From Euzebya rosea (lineage in GTDB: Bacteria > Actinomycetota > Nitriliruptoria > Euzebyales > Euzebyaceae): DNA of 64,000 bases. The first letter of the stretch is position 1, and each line of letters opens with the position of its first letter. The stretch spans positions 62,001 through 126,000 of the forward strand of contig NZ_PGDQ01000007.1 in NCBI RefSeq assembly GCF_003073135.1, in the 5' to 3' direction. Both the position numbers and the translations under genes were made by a program. This document shows, piece after piece, positions 40,741 to 49,168 of the stretch. Below the pieces are notes generated by a model that was not told the origin of the DNA, made no database searches, and was given only the letters and a program-made list of their open reading frames with translations.

Positions 40741-42528
40741 ATGACGGCGGGCGACGCAGACGACGGGCAACGCTGGGGTGGACGGGCCGCCCTTGCGGGG
40801 GCACTGCGCGCCCTCGCCATCGTCGGACCGGCCGTCGCGGCATGGGTGGTGTGCACCGGGCTCCGGCAGGTCCTGCCCGCACCCGTCGACACCCTCGGAC
40901 GACTGACCACCGGTGCGCTCCTGCTGGCGGTCGGCGTCGCGGTGGCGCTCGGCGTGACCCGTCTCGCCGCGAAGCTCGCCCCGCTCGCGTGGCTGCTGCG
41001 CATCGACACCGCCTTCCCCGACGTGGCACCGAGCCGCTTCGCCCTGGCCCAGCGAGCCAACCGCACCAAGGACCTGGTCACCCTGGCCCGGTCCCCGGAG
41101 ACCCCTGCGGATCAACGCACGGCGGCGGAGCGCATCCTCGTCCTGGCCGCAGCCATCGCCGCCCACGACCGCCGGACACGGGGGCACAGCGAGCGGGTGC
41201 GCGCCTACACCCGCGTCGTGGGACAGGCCATGGGCCTTCGGGGCACGCAGCTGGACAAGCTGGCTTGGGCCGGGCTGCTGCACGACGTCGGCAAGCTCGT
41301 CGTCGAGCCGGAGGTGCTGACCAAGCCGGGACGCCTCGACGTGCACGAGCACCGACAGATCCAGCAGCATCCGGTGGCCGGCTTCCGCATGGCCGAGCCC
41401 CTCGTGCCGTGGCTGGGCGACTGGGGCAAGGCGATCCTGCACCACCACGAACGGTTCGACGGCACCGGGTACCCCTTCGGCCTGGCGGGCGAGGACATCT
41501 CCCTGGGCGGTCGCATCGTCGCGGTGGCCGACGCCTTCGAGGCCATGACGGCCAGGCGGACCTACAACACCCCTCGGACGCTCGAGTCCGCCCGGCAGGA
41601 GCTGGCCGACTCCGCGGGAACCCACTTCGATCCGGCGGTCGTCCGTGCGTTCCTCGCCGTGCCGGTGCACCGGCTGTCCCGCATCGCCTTGCCGTCGGCG
41701 GGCCTGTCCGCCAGCGGGGTCGCCGCAGGGCTCCTCGACGCCGCGACGCCCCTGCGCACGCTCGGGCGGGCGTTCGGACGGGTCGGCGCCGCCGGCCTGC
41801 TGGCCGGGGCCGGCGTCGTTGCGGCCGTCGCCGGAGCAGGGCCCGTGGAGCAGGTCGACGAGTCGAGTGTGGTGCGCGCCGACGCAACGACCCTGACCGT
41901 GGCGGGCCGTGACGTCACCCAGGTCGCCGAGGGACCCATCGCGGCGGCTGCCGCGGGGCTGCTGGAGACGGTGGCCGTCCATCCTGATGACGGCGACCGC
42001 CCCCCGAGCCCGGTCGCCGAGCCGAGCGTCACCCCCGACCCGACGCCCGAGCCGTCCCCCGTGCCCAGCACGATGCCGCCGACACCGTCGGCCACACCCT
42101 CCGCACCGGCGACCGCCCTGCCCACGCCCGGCGCGGCGCCCGCGCCGGTCCCCGAGCCCAGCGGCGGGCCGCTCGGCCCGGTCGTCCAGGCGCTGCCCGA
42201 CCCGCTGGCGGGTCCGGTCACCCAGGTACAGGAGACGTTGGCGACCACCCTTGAGACCACGGTGCAGCAGGTGCAGGAGGTCCTCCCTCCCCCGGTCGCA
42301 TCGACGGTCCCGACCGTGGCAGCGGTCGTGGAGACGGTGGTCGACACCGTGGAGGACCTGGTCGAGACGATCGTGCCGGTTCCGATCCCACAACCGCTTC
42401 CACCCCCGGTCGCCCCCGCGCCGCCACCACCGGCCCCGGCACCCGCTGGCACCACGGTGCCCGACGTGGTGACCGATGTCGTGGACACGGTCGGCGGCGT
42501 GGTCGACGGACTGCTCGGTGGCGGCTGA
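40741..42528 (+). CDS. HD-GYP domain protein with proline-rich tail
   Basis: A 595-residue protein with two N-terminal helices (about 22-46 and 56-75), an HD-GYP domain at about 130-315 and a long Pro/Thr/Ala/Val-rich C-terminus. The motifs are HDRRTRGHSERV (142-153), HDVGK (181-185) and HHERFDGTGYP (235-245), so the metal and GYP signature residues for c-di-GMP hydrolysis are present. After another hydrophobic segment near 355-370, the tail has repeated acidic/Pro stretches and would lie outside the membrane if that segment is a helix. ATG 40741 is used. An EAL protein at 53177 suggests the pathway has more than one hydrolase. Confidence 0.88.
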   Translation: MTAGDADDGQRWGGRAALAGALRALAIVGPAVAAWVVCTGLRQVLPAPVDTLGRLTTGALLLAVGVAVALGVTRLAAKLAPLAWLLRIDTAFPDVAPSRFALAQRANRTKDLVTLARSPETPADQRTAAERILVLAAAIAAHDRRTRGHSERVRAYTRVVGQAMGLRGTQLDKLAWAGLLHDVGKLVVEPEVLTKPGRLDVHEHRQIQQHPVAGFRMAEPLVPWLGDWGKAILHHHERFDGTGYPFGLAGEDISLGGRIVAVADAFEAMTARRTYNTPRTLESARQELADSAGTHFDPAVVRAFLAVPVHRLSRIALPSAGLSASGVAAGLLDAATPLRTLGRAFGRVGAAGLLAGAGVVAAVAGAGPVEQVDESSVVRADATTLTVAGRDVTQVAEGPIAAAAAGLLETVAVHPDDGDRPPSPVAEPSVTPDPTPEPSPVPSTMPPTPSATPSAPATALPTPGAAPAPVPEPSGGPLGPVVQALPDPLAGPVTQVQETLATTLETTVQQVQEVLPPPVASTVPTVAAVVETVVDTVEDLVETIVPVPIPQPLPPPVAPAPPPPAPAPAGTTVPDVVTDVVDTVGGVVDGLLGGG

Positions 42529-42537
42529 TTCGTCCGA

Positions 42538-42584
42538 CCGCCGACGGTTGTCACCGTTCGCCACTGTGGTGACCCGGTCGGCGG
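42538..42584 (+). promoter_or_regulatory. Two-tier stem-loop ahead of metA
   Basis: An outer stem CCGCCGAC/GTCGGCGG surrounds an inner stem GTCACC/GGTGAC. It begins ten bases after the HD-GYP stop and ends 38 bases before metA. There is no T-run, so it may be a weak terminator or a leader structure. I do not recognise a SAM riboswitch. Confidence 0.4.
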
Positions 42585-42622
42585 CGGGCTAGGTTCAGGC
42601 GCCCGTCAGACCAAGGACGCCG

Positions 42623-43690
42623 ATGCCGATCGTTGCCCACTCCGGACTGCCCACCTTCCGCACGCTCGCGGAGGCCGGACAGCCGGTCCTCTCCGCCAAG
42701 GACGCCCTCACCCAGGACATCCGTGAGCTGCACATCGGGCTGCTCAACATGATGCCGGACGCCGCCCTGAAGGTGACCGAGCAGCAGTTCATCCGGCTGG
42801 TCGGCGGGTCCAACGCCATCGTGCAGCTCTACGTGCACCCGTTCACCGTGCCGGGACTGGACCGCAGCGCCGAGGCGCAGGCCTGGATCGACGAGTACTA
42901 CGAGCCGTTCGACAAGCTCCGCGAGGAGGGGCTTGACGCGCTGATCGTCACCGGGGCCAACGTCAGCAACCCCGACCTGGCCGACGAACCCTTCTGGGAA
43001 CCCCTCGGCGAGGTGATGGCGTGGGCCGACGAACACGTCACCTCCACCCTCTGTTCGTGCCTCGCGACCCACGCGATGGTGCAGCAGCGCTACGGCGTGC
43101 GTCGCCGGAGGCTGCTGAACAAGCGCTGGGGGGTGTTCCCCCATCGTGTGGTCGACGACGGCCATCCGCTCCTGCTGGACACCAACAGCCGGTTCGACGT
43201 CCCCCATTCACGGTGGAACGCCGTCAGCAGCCGCGAGCTGCGCGAGGCCGGGGTCCGCATCCTCATCGAGTCCCTCGACGGCGACTTCCACATGGGGACC
43301 TCCGCCGACGGCATCCGGACCGTCTACCTGCAGGGCCACCCGGAGTACGACCGGGTCAGCCTGCTGAAGGAGTTCAAGCGCGAGGTGGACCTGTACCTCG
43401 CCGGTGAGATCGTCGGCGCGCCGCCGCTGCCCGACCACTACCTGACCCCCGCGGCGGCCCGGTTCGCCTGGGACCACGTCGACCGGGCCGGCCGTGCGGT
43501 CGAGGCCGGCCACCCGGTGCCCCCCTTCCCCGAGGCCGCGCTGTCCGGCGAGCTGGACAACACCTGGACCGACACCGGCAAGGCCATCTTCAACAACTGG
43601 CTGGGCCTCGTGTACCGCCTCACCGACCACGAACGGGGTGTGCCGTTCATGTCCGGGGTCGACCCCGACAACCCCCTCGCATCCCTCTGA
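42623..43690 (+). CDS. metA: Homoserine O-acyltransferase, MetA family
   Basis: A 355-residue enzyme activating homoserine for methionine synthesis by acylation. LLNMMPDAALKVTEQQFIRLVG near 40-60 is the MetA opening, the nucleophilic Cys is C146 in STLCSCLATH, and the catalytic His-Glu are in LQGHPEYD. The acyl-specificity position (Glu in acetyl, Gly in succinyl enzymes) reads Ser115 here, so the acyl donor cannot be assigned from this residue. The adjacent metY gene favours an O-acylhomoserine that undergoes direct sulfhydrylation. A stem-loop lies upstream. Confidence 0.93.
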   Translation: MPIVAHSGLPTFRTLAEAGQPVLSAKDALTQDIRELHIGLLNMMPDAALKVTEQQFIRLVGGSNAIVQLYVHPFTVPGLDRSAEAQAWIDEYYEPFDKLREEGLDALIVTGANVSNPDLADEPFWEPLGEVMAWADEHVTSTLCSCLATHAMVQQRYGVRRRRLLNKRWGVFPHRVVDDGHPLLLDTNSRFDVPHSRWNAVSSRELREAGVRILIESLDGDFHMGTSADGIRTVYLQGHPEYDRVSLLKEFKREVDLYLAGEIVGAPPLPDHYLTPAAARFAWDHVDRAGRAVEAGHPVPPFPEAALSGELDNTWTDTGKAIFNNWLGLVYRLTDHERGVPFMSGVDPDNPLASL

Positions 43691-43730
43691 ACCGTCCGAC
43701 CGACCACCCGCTCAGCTAGGAGAACCTGAC

Positions 43731-45008
43731 ATGCGCGACGAAACCCTCGCCATCCACGCCGGCTACGAGACCGAACCCACCACCAAGTCCGTGGCGGTCC
43801 CGATCTACCAGACGGTGGCCTACGAGTTCGACAACGCCAAGCACGGCGCCGACCTGTTCGACCTCGCCGTCCCGGGCAACATCTACACCCGGATCATGAA
43901 CCCCACGCAGGCGGTCCTCGAGGAACGCCTTGCCGCCCTCGAGGGCGGGGTCGCGGCGCTCGCGACCAGCGCCGGCAGCGCCGCGATCACCTACGCGATC
44001 CTGACCATCGCCAAGGCCGGCAACAACGTGGTCACGGTCCCGCAGCTGTACGGCGGCACCTTCACGCTCTTCCAGCACATGCTGCCCGACCTCGGCATCG
44101 ACGTGCGGTTCGCCGCCAGCGACAGCGCGGAGGACCTCGAGGCGCTGATCGATGACAAGACCGTGGCGGTCTACCTGGAGTCCATCGGCAACCCCGCGGG
44201 CAACATCCCCGACATCGAGGCCATCGCCGAGGCGTCGCACCGGCACGGCGTCCCGGTGATCGTGGACAACACCGTCGCCACGCCGAGCCTGATCAAGCCG
44301 CTGAAGTGGGGCGCAGACATCGTCGTGCACTCCCTGACCAAGTACATCGGCGGTCACGGCACGACCCTCGGCGGGGTCATCGTCGACGGCGGCACCTTCG
44401 ACTGGGTCGCCAACGCCGAGCGGTTCCCCATGCTCAACAACCCCGAGCCGGCCTACCACGGTGTGGTCTACACCGAGGCGCTCGGCCCGGCCGCGTTCAT
44501 CGGTCGGGCACGGACCGTCGCGCTGCGCAACACCGGCGCGGCGATCTCCCCGATGAACGCCTGGCAGATCATCCAGGGCATCCAGACACTGCCCCTGCGC
44601 ATGGAGCGGCACTGCGAGAACGCCCAGGCGGTCGCGGAGTTCCTCGAGGGCCACGAGCTGGTCGAGTGGGTGGAGTACGCAGGCCTGGAGTCCTCCCCGC
44701 ACCACGAGATGGCCAAGAAGTACACCGGGGGCAAGCCGTCGGCGCTGCTGTCGTTCGGCATCACCGGCGGTCGCGAGGCCGGCGAGCGGTTCTACGACGC
44801 CCTCGAGCTGTTCACCCGGCTGGTCAACATCGGGGACACCAAGTCGCTGGCGGCCCACCCCGCCTCGACGACGCACCGTCAGCTGACGGAGGAGGAGCTC
44901 GCCACCGCCGGGGTCACGCCGGACATGGTCCGACTGTGCGTCGGCATCGAGCACATCGACGACATCCTCGCCGACCTCGAGCAGGCCCTGAAGGCCGCGC
45001 AGGGCTAG
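43731..45008 (+). CDS. metY: O-acetylhomoserine sulfhydrylase-type enzyme (MetY)
   Basis: A 425-residue PLP enzyme of the Cys/Met metabolism family that makes homocysteine from acylated homoserine and sulfide. Key parts are YTRIMNPTQAVLEERLAALEGG near 50-70, VDNTVATPSL, and the PLP lysine K204 in HSLTKYIGGHGT. Length exceeds cystathionine gamma-synthase (about 390), which favours MetY. The AGGAG site lies before ATG 43731, 40 bases after metA, so the two form an operon. It pairs with MetA to bypass cystathionine. Confidence 0.95.
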   Translation: MRDETLAIHAGYETEPTTKSVAVPIYQTVAYEFDNAKHGADLFDLAVPGNIYTRIMNPTQAVLEERLAALEGGVAALATSAGSAAITYAILTIAKAGNNVVTVPQLYGGTFTLFQHMLPDLGIDVRFAASDSAEDLEALIDDKTVAVYLESIGNPAGNIPDIEAIAEASHRHGVPVIVDNTVATPSLIKPLKWGADIVVHSLTKYIGGHGTTLGGVIVDGGTFDWVANAERFPMLNNPEPAYHGVVYTEALGPAAFIGRARTVALRNTGAAISPMNAWQIIQGIQTLPLRMERHCENAQAVAEFLEGHELVEWVEYAGLESSPHHEMAKKYTGGKPSALLSFGITGGREAGERFYDALELFTRLVNIGDTKSLAAHPASTTHRQLTEEELATAGVTPDMVRLCVGIEHIDDILADLEQALKAAQG

Positions 45009-45035
45009 GACGACGTCAGCCGCGGGCCCGTCGGG

Positions 45036-45257
45036 TCACCACGAGATCTCCAGCTCGATCTCCGACCCGTCGGGCCCGACCTCGACCTCGAACTCGACGC
45101 TCACCTCGTCGGGTACGGCGACGGTGACCCGTCGTCCGTCCTGCTCGACGCCGACGGAGTTGTGGCGGGCGAGCGCGTCGGCGAGGTCCCGGAGGAGCGT
45201 CGCCGCATCCTCCCGACTCATCCGCTGCGTGGACTTCGATTCGAACAACGTGGTCAT
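45036..45257 (-). CDS. Amphi-Trp domain protein
   Basis: The 73-residue protein has the amphi-Trp pattern: a helix SREDAATLLRDLADALARHN, then strands RVTVAVPDEVSVEFEVEVGP and a final EIELEISW with the conserved Trp. The domain is found alone or fused in archaea and actinobacteria and its function is unknown. ATG 45257. It is convergent with metY and divergent from the TetR gene. Confidence 0.9.
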   Translation of the reverse strand: MTTLFESKSTQRMSREDAATLLRDLADALARHNSVGVEQDGRRVTVAVPDEVSVEFEVEVGPDGSEIELEISW

Positions 45258-45319
45258 GCGGACAGCGTAGATCGGTACGGGCCGACAGCGGCGAGATGGC
45301 CGCTAGGGTTCGTGGGGTC

Positions 45320-45937
45320 ATGCAGAACCCTTCACATCCTGCGGAGATGTCGGCGACCCGTGCCGCGCTCCTGACCCGTGCCGAGGCCATGGCCCAGAGC
45401 CTTGCCTGGCACGAGGTCACGATGAGCAAGCTGGCCGAGTCCGCCGGGGTCAGCCGGCAGACGGTGTACAACGAGTTCGGCAACAAGCAGGGACTTGCCA
45501 GGGCCATCGCCCTGGTCGTCGCCCAGCGGCTCCTGCAGGACTTCACCGAGGCTGCGGCCACCGAGGACGACCTGCACGGGGCGCTTGCGGCCGGCCTCGT
45601 CTCGGCGTTCGAGCACGCCGACGAGACGCCGCTGGTCCATGCCGTCCTGACGGGCCAGTCGGGCAACGGCCTGCTGACGGTCGTGACGACCGACGCCTCG
45701 GAGATCCTCGAGACGGCTGGCGGGGCGATCACCCACATGTTGATGGCGCGATGGCCGGACCACGACCGGGCAGCCGTGGCCATCGTCGCCGAGCTGGCCA
45801 TCCGGCTCTTCGTCAGCCACCTCCTCCAGCCGGGTCCCTCGAGGCGGGTCACGGCGACCCGCATCGCGACCATCGCCCTGGCCGCCCTGGACCACGGGCA
45901 GGAGCTGCTGGACGCGGCCGACGCCGGGGTGCGCTGA
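45320..45937 (+). CDS. TetR family transcriptional regulator
   Basis: A 205-residue regulator. The N-terminal HTH is clear at about 27-50 (VTMSKLAESAGVSRQTVYNEFGNKQGL), the usual TetR recognition element. The remaining 150 residues form the ligand domain, which resembles those of fatty-acid or alkane-responsive TetR proteins in Actinobacteria, although this is not certain. ATG 45320 is preferred over 45296. Targets are unknown. The divergent amphi-Trp gene is the nearest candidate, and I see no clear palindrome between them. Confidence 0.9.
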   Translation: MQNPSHPAEMSATRAALLTRAEAMAQSLAWHEVTMSKLAESAGVSRQTVYNEFGNKQGLARAIALVVAQRLLQDFTEAAATEDDLHGALAAGLVSAFEHADETPLVHAVLTGQSGNGLLTVVTTDASEILETAGGAITHMLMARWPDHDRAAVAIVAELAIRLFVSHLLQPGPSRRVTATRIATIALAALDHGQELLDAADAGVR

Positions 45938-45997
45938 CCCCTACCGCGTCCGGGGCGGCCCGGTGTGCCCGCCGCCTTGCGGGGGTAGGAGACGCGC

Positions 45998-46954
45998 ATG
46001 CCCTTCGCGATCCAGCATGGAGAGGACCTGGCCAACGCCCTGCGCCGCATCGCCGGTGAGCAGGCAGCCCGCGGCCTCGACGCCCTGTCCACGGGGATGT
46101 CCCACCCGGCCGACGCGATCGATCCCCACGGCGAGGATGCGTGGGACGAGGGCGTCCACGACGCCCGGAAACGGTGCAAGAAGGTCCGCGCCGTCGCACG
46201 GCTCTGCCGTGACGCCCTCGGCGATGGCTACTCCCCCATCAACGCCGCCTTCCGGGACGCCGCACGGATCGTCGCCGACGCGCGCGACGCCTGGGCCCTC
46301 GTCGAGACCGTCGACCTGCTCGCGTCCCGCGACGACGACGACCTGTGCCCCGAGGAGGTCGCCCGGGACATCCGGCGTGCCGTGGTGGACCGCTACCACC
46401 GGGTGCGCACCGCCGCGGCGGAGTCCGGGCTGCCGGCCGAGGCCCACTCGGCCCTGCGGGACGCTGCCGCGGACATCGACCGCTGGCCGCTGTCCGCGGG
46501 CATGACCGCCGCAGACCTCGAACCGAGCATCGCCCGGGTGCACGGCCGCGGGCGGGACCGCTGGCTGGCGCTGCGCGACACCCTGCAGGACGACCCGGAC
46601 GAGGCCACCGAGGAATGGCACGACTGGCGGAAGCGGGTCAAGTACCTGCGCTACCAGGTGCTGCTGCTGGAGGAGGCCTGGCCGGAGGTCATGTCGGCGA
46701 CCGAGTCGCTGCTCCACGACCTGACCGACGCGCTCGGGGAGGACCACGACCTCGCGGTCCTCGTCGACGTCCTCCGGGACGAACAGCTGCTGGATCCGGC
46801 GCGAACCACCCAGGCCGCCGGGGCCATCAACGCCCAGCGGCACGCGCTGCGCCACGACGCGATGCTGCTGGCCCCGCTCGTGTACGCCGAACCGACCGCC
46901 GCCTTCGCATCGCGCGTGATCGGCTGGGCCGCCCACGGGCTGGCGCTGGACTGA
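45998..46954 (+). CDS. CHAD domain protein
   Basis: A 318-residue helical protein containing a CHAD domain, a bundle with conserved His and basic residues that binds polyphosphate. Typical pieces are VHDARKRCKKVRAVARLCRD near residue 47, EEWHDWRKRVKYLRYQ near 205, and LTDALGEDHDLAVLVDVL near 240. It has no CYTH domain. ATG 45998 follows AGGAG. CHAD proteins localise to polyphosphate granules. A DHH phosphoesterase and pyrophosphatase are elsewhere in the window but not in the same operon. Confidence 0.92.
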   Translation: MPFAIQHGEDLANALRRIAGEQAARGLDALSTGMSHPADAIDPHGEDAWDEGVHDARKRCKKVRAVARLCRDALGDGYSPINAAFRDAARIVADARDAWALVETVDLLASRDDDDLCPEEVARDIRRAVVDRYHRVRTAAAESGLPAEAHSALRDAAADIDRWPLSAGMTAADLEPSIARVHGRGRDRWLALRDTLQDDPDEATEEWHDWRKRVKYLRYQVLLLEEAWPEVMSATESLLHDLTDALGEDHDLAVLVDVLRDEQLLDPARTTQAAGAINAQRHALRHDAMLLAPLVYAEPTAAFASRVIGWAAHGLALD

Positions 46955-46968
46955 CCCCGTCGACCCGC

Positions 46969-47421
46969 CTACGGGTACCGGAGGATCAGCCAGGTCGCGA
47001 CGAGCGCCGGCCGGTCGCTGCCCTCGATCTCCACCGTGACCTCGACCGTGGCCATGACCCCGCTCCCCTTCTCGGCGGTCTCCAGCAGCCGGCCGTTGGC
47101 GCGAACGCGACCCCCGACGGGAACCGGGCTGGTGAAGCGCAGCTTGTCCAGGCCGTAGTTGACGCCGGCGCTGGCCTCGGTGACCTGGAGGATCTGGCCG
47201 ACGAGGTGCGGCAGGAACGACAGCGTCAGGAACCCGTGGGCGATGGGGCCACCGAACGGACCGGCCGTCGCGCGCTCGACGTCGATGTGGATCCACTGGT
47301 GGTCCAGCGTGGCGTCGGCGAACTGGTTGACCATCTCCTGGGTGACCTCCAGCCAGTCGCTGGTCCCGAGGTCCATCTCGCCGGCCTCGGCCAGCTCGGT
47401 CAGGGTCATGGTCGTGGGCAT
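46969..47421 (-). CDS. MaoC family (R)-specific enoyl hydratase-like protein
   Basis: A 150-residue hot-dog fold protein of the MaoC type. The catalytic loop is FADATLDHQWIHIDVERA, with Asp and His in the DxxxxH arrangement, and GPFGGPIAHGFLTLSFLPHL follows. It hydrates 2-enoyl-CoA in fatty-acid or related metabolism. ATG 47421 follows a GGAG-type site (GAGGAGCGAGC). It is convergent with the CHAD gene by 14 bases. Strand order suggests no operon with M14 peptidase, 80 bases upstream on the same strand. Confidence 0.9.
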   Translation of the reverse strand: MPTTMTLTELAEAGEMDLGTSDWLEVTQEMVNQFADATLDHQWIHIDVERATAGPFGGPIAHGFLTLSFLPHLVGQILQVTEASAGVNYGLDKLRFTSPVPVGGRVRANGRLLETAEKGSGVMATVEVTVEIEGSDRPALVATWLILRYP

Positions 47422-47501
47422 CGCTCGCTCCTCGGCTCGGTGGGTGTGCGGCGCAGGATCGCACACCCGTCTGCCGGCCGGCCAGCCGGGACCCCGCAGG
47501 G

Positions 47502-49142
47502 TCAGCCCTCGGCCGGCAGCACCTCGATGACGTCGCCGCGACGAGCGACACCGGTCCACGTCCGGACCGTGCCGTCCGGGGCCTCGGCGGTCAGCACGTA
47601 GGGTTCGGGGGGCCCGCCGGCCTCCAGCGTCTCGGCCACGACCGAGGGGTTGACGTGCCATTCGATGGTGCCGTCGGCACCGACGACCATGGTCGCCTCC
47701 AGGTGCTCCTGGTGCCGGGTGTCGCCGTCGACGGCCCGGGAGATCGGGATGCTGACGTCCTTCACGAGGGTGAGGACGGTGCCGGGGGCGGCCGTTCCGA
47801 CGAGGACGGCGTGCTGGGCGCGGTCGAGGGCGGCGTGCAGCATCTTCAGGTGGGCCTGCCAGTTGTCGGCGAAGTAGCCGGGGACGTTGTCGCCGTACAC
47901 GGGATGGAAGGACGACCCGTGCTCGAGGGTGTAGCAGTAGGTCCCCAGGGTCCCGTACATCCAGTCGTCGATGATGCCGGTCCCCGGGTACAGCGCCTCG
48001 TTCCACGAGCCCGACGTGTAGCCCATCGGGTCGGCCATGTCGTCGCCGAGGGCGGCGAGCGCGGCCTCGTCCGGTGGCTCGGCGGGGGTCCAGCCCCACG
48101 GTCGCAGGACGAGGTCCCCGGAGGTGTGGTTGGAGATCGCCGCGAGGATCTGGGTGGAGCGGAACAGCGACGTCAGGGCCTCGATCTCCGGTTCCGATCC
48201 GGGCCCGGGGCCGAAGTGGGTCTGGCTGGTCGTGGTCGCCGACGCGCCGACACCGCCCCACCTGTAGGGGTAGTTGCGGTTGATGTCGACGCCCTGCTGG
48301 GGTTCGAACGCGCCCGGCAGCGGGGTGTGCTTCAGCAGGTTCTTGCGGTGGTAGGGCCCCTCCTGGGCCAGGAGGGTCAGCCCCTCGACGAACGCGGCCT
48401 CCTCGACGTAGGGCACCGTCTCCCGGGACCGGACGAACCCGTCGGGGTTGCTGACCGGGATGACGAAAACGCACAGCTGCTCGAGCAGGCCGGTGACCTC
48501 GGCGTCGACGTCGAGCCATCCTTCCACCAGCGCCTCGGCGAACATGATGGTCAGCTCGCCCGACGGCCACTCGCGGGCGTGGTGGAGGCCGCACATCATC
48601 GCCTGGGGGCGGCCGTCGGTGTCGGCCACCGCCACGTCGGCGCCGATCACCAGGCCGTGGATGGTCCGGCCCTCGTGCGTCAGCGGGCTGTCCAGGACCA
48701 GCGGCCTGACAAGGTCCGGGGCGAGCTGCACCAACCGGTCCATGTCGCCGATGTACTCCTCCAGCACGCGGTACCCGGTGCGTTCCTGCGGACGCCTCCG
48801 GGCGTGGGCGGCCTCGACCAGCCGATCGGCCACGAAGCGGGCGCCGAGGTCGGGCTCGACCTCCTCCCACGTGATGCCGGCGGCACGCAGCCGGGCCCGG
48901 TCCCCCGGCCAGGCGACGACCTCCACGTGCCCGTCGTGCACGTGCTCGGTCAGGTCGAACTCTGCCATGACGTCCCGGAACGCATCGGTGAGGAGGACCC
49001 TGACGAGCGCGGTCGGTTCCGTCCGGCTGGCCCGGGAGACGAGGTCGCGGGACAGCGCGGCAGCGCCGGTCGGCGGGAGCAGGGCGACCGCGCTGGATGC
49101 GGCCGCCCCGAGGAGCAACGAACGACGGGTGAGGGAGTGCAT
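47502..49142 (-). CDS. Secreted M14 zinc carboxypeptidase (Tat signal)
   Basis: A 546-residue exported peptidase. The N-terminus has TRRSLLLGAAASSAVALL, a likely twin-arginine signal. Zinc-site residues are H188 and E191 in GLHHAREW and a later His in AISNHTSGD. INRNYPY supplies the substrate-binding Arg, and YTLEHG holds the catalytic Glu, so the M14 site seems complete. A C-terminal strand-rich extension of about 90 residues resembles the transthyretin-like modules attached to some M14 enzymes. ATG 49142. The ribosome site is weak. It would remove C-terminal residues from extracellular peptides. Confidence 0.9.
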   Translation of the reverse strand: MHSLTRRSLLLGAAASSAVALLPPTGAAALSRDLVSRASRTEPTALVRVLLTDAFRDVMAEFDLTEHVHDGHVEVVAWPGDRARLRAAGITWEEVEPDLGARFVADRLVEAAHARRRPQERTGYRVLEEYIGDMDRLVQLAPDLVRPLVLDSPLTHEGRTIHGLVIGADVAVADTDGRPQAMMCGLHHAREWPSGELTIMFAEALVEGWLDVDAEVTGLLEQLCVFVIPVSNPDGFVRSRETVPYVEEAAFVEGLTLLAQEGPYHRKNLLKHTPLPGAFEPQQGVDINRNYPYRWGGVGASATTTSQTHFGPGPGSEPEIEALTSLFRSTQILAAISNHTSGDLVLRPWGWTPAEPPDEAALAALGDDMADPMGYTSGSWNEALYPGTGIIDDWMYGTLGTYCYTLEHGSSFHPVYGDNVPGYFADNWQAHLKMLHAALDRAQHAVLVGTAAPGTVLTLVKDVSIPISRAVDGDTRHQEHLEATMVVGADGTIEWHVNPSVVAETLEAGGPPEPYVLTAEAPDGTVRTWTGVARRGDVIEVLPAEG

Positions 49143-49168
49143 GGCCGCGAGGTTCGCCGCATCCCTGC

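Noticed and set aside
40711-42564. 617-codon minus-strand frame over the HD-GYP gene
   Set aside because: The plus strand has all HD-GYP motifs; the minus frame is Gly/Arg-rich without motifs.
42530-42622. SAM riboswitch before metA
   Set aside because: The region is a simple nested hairpin and lacks the conserved cores of the SAM classes I know.
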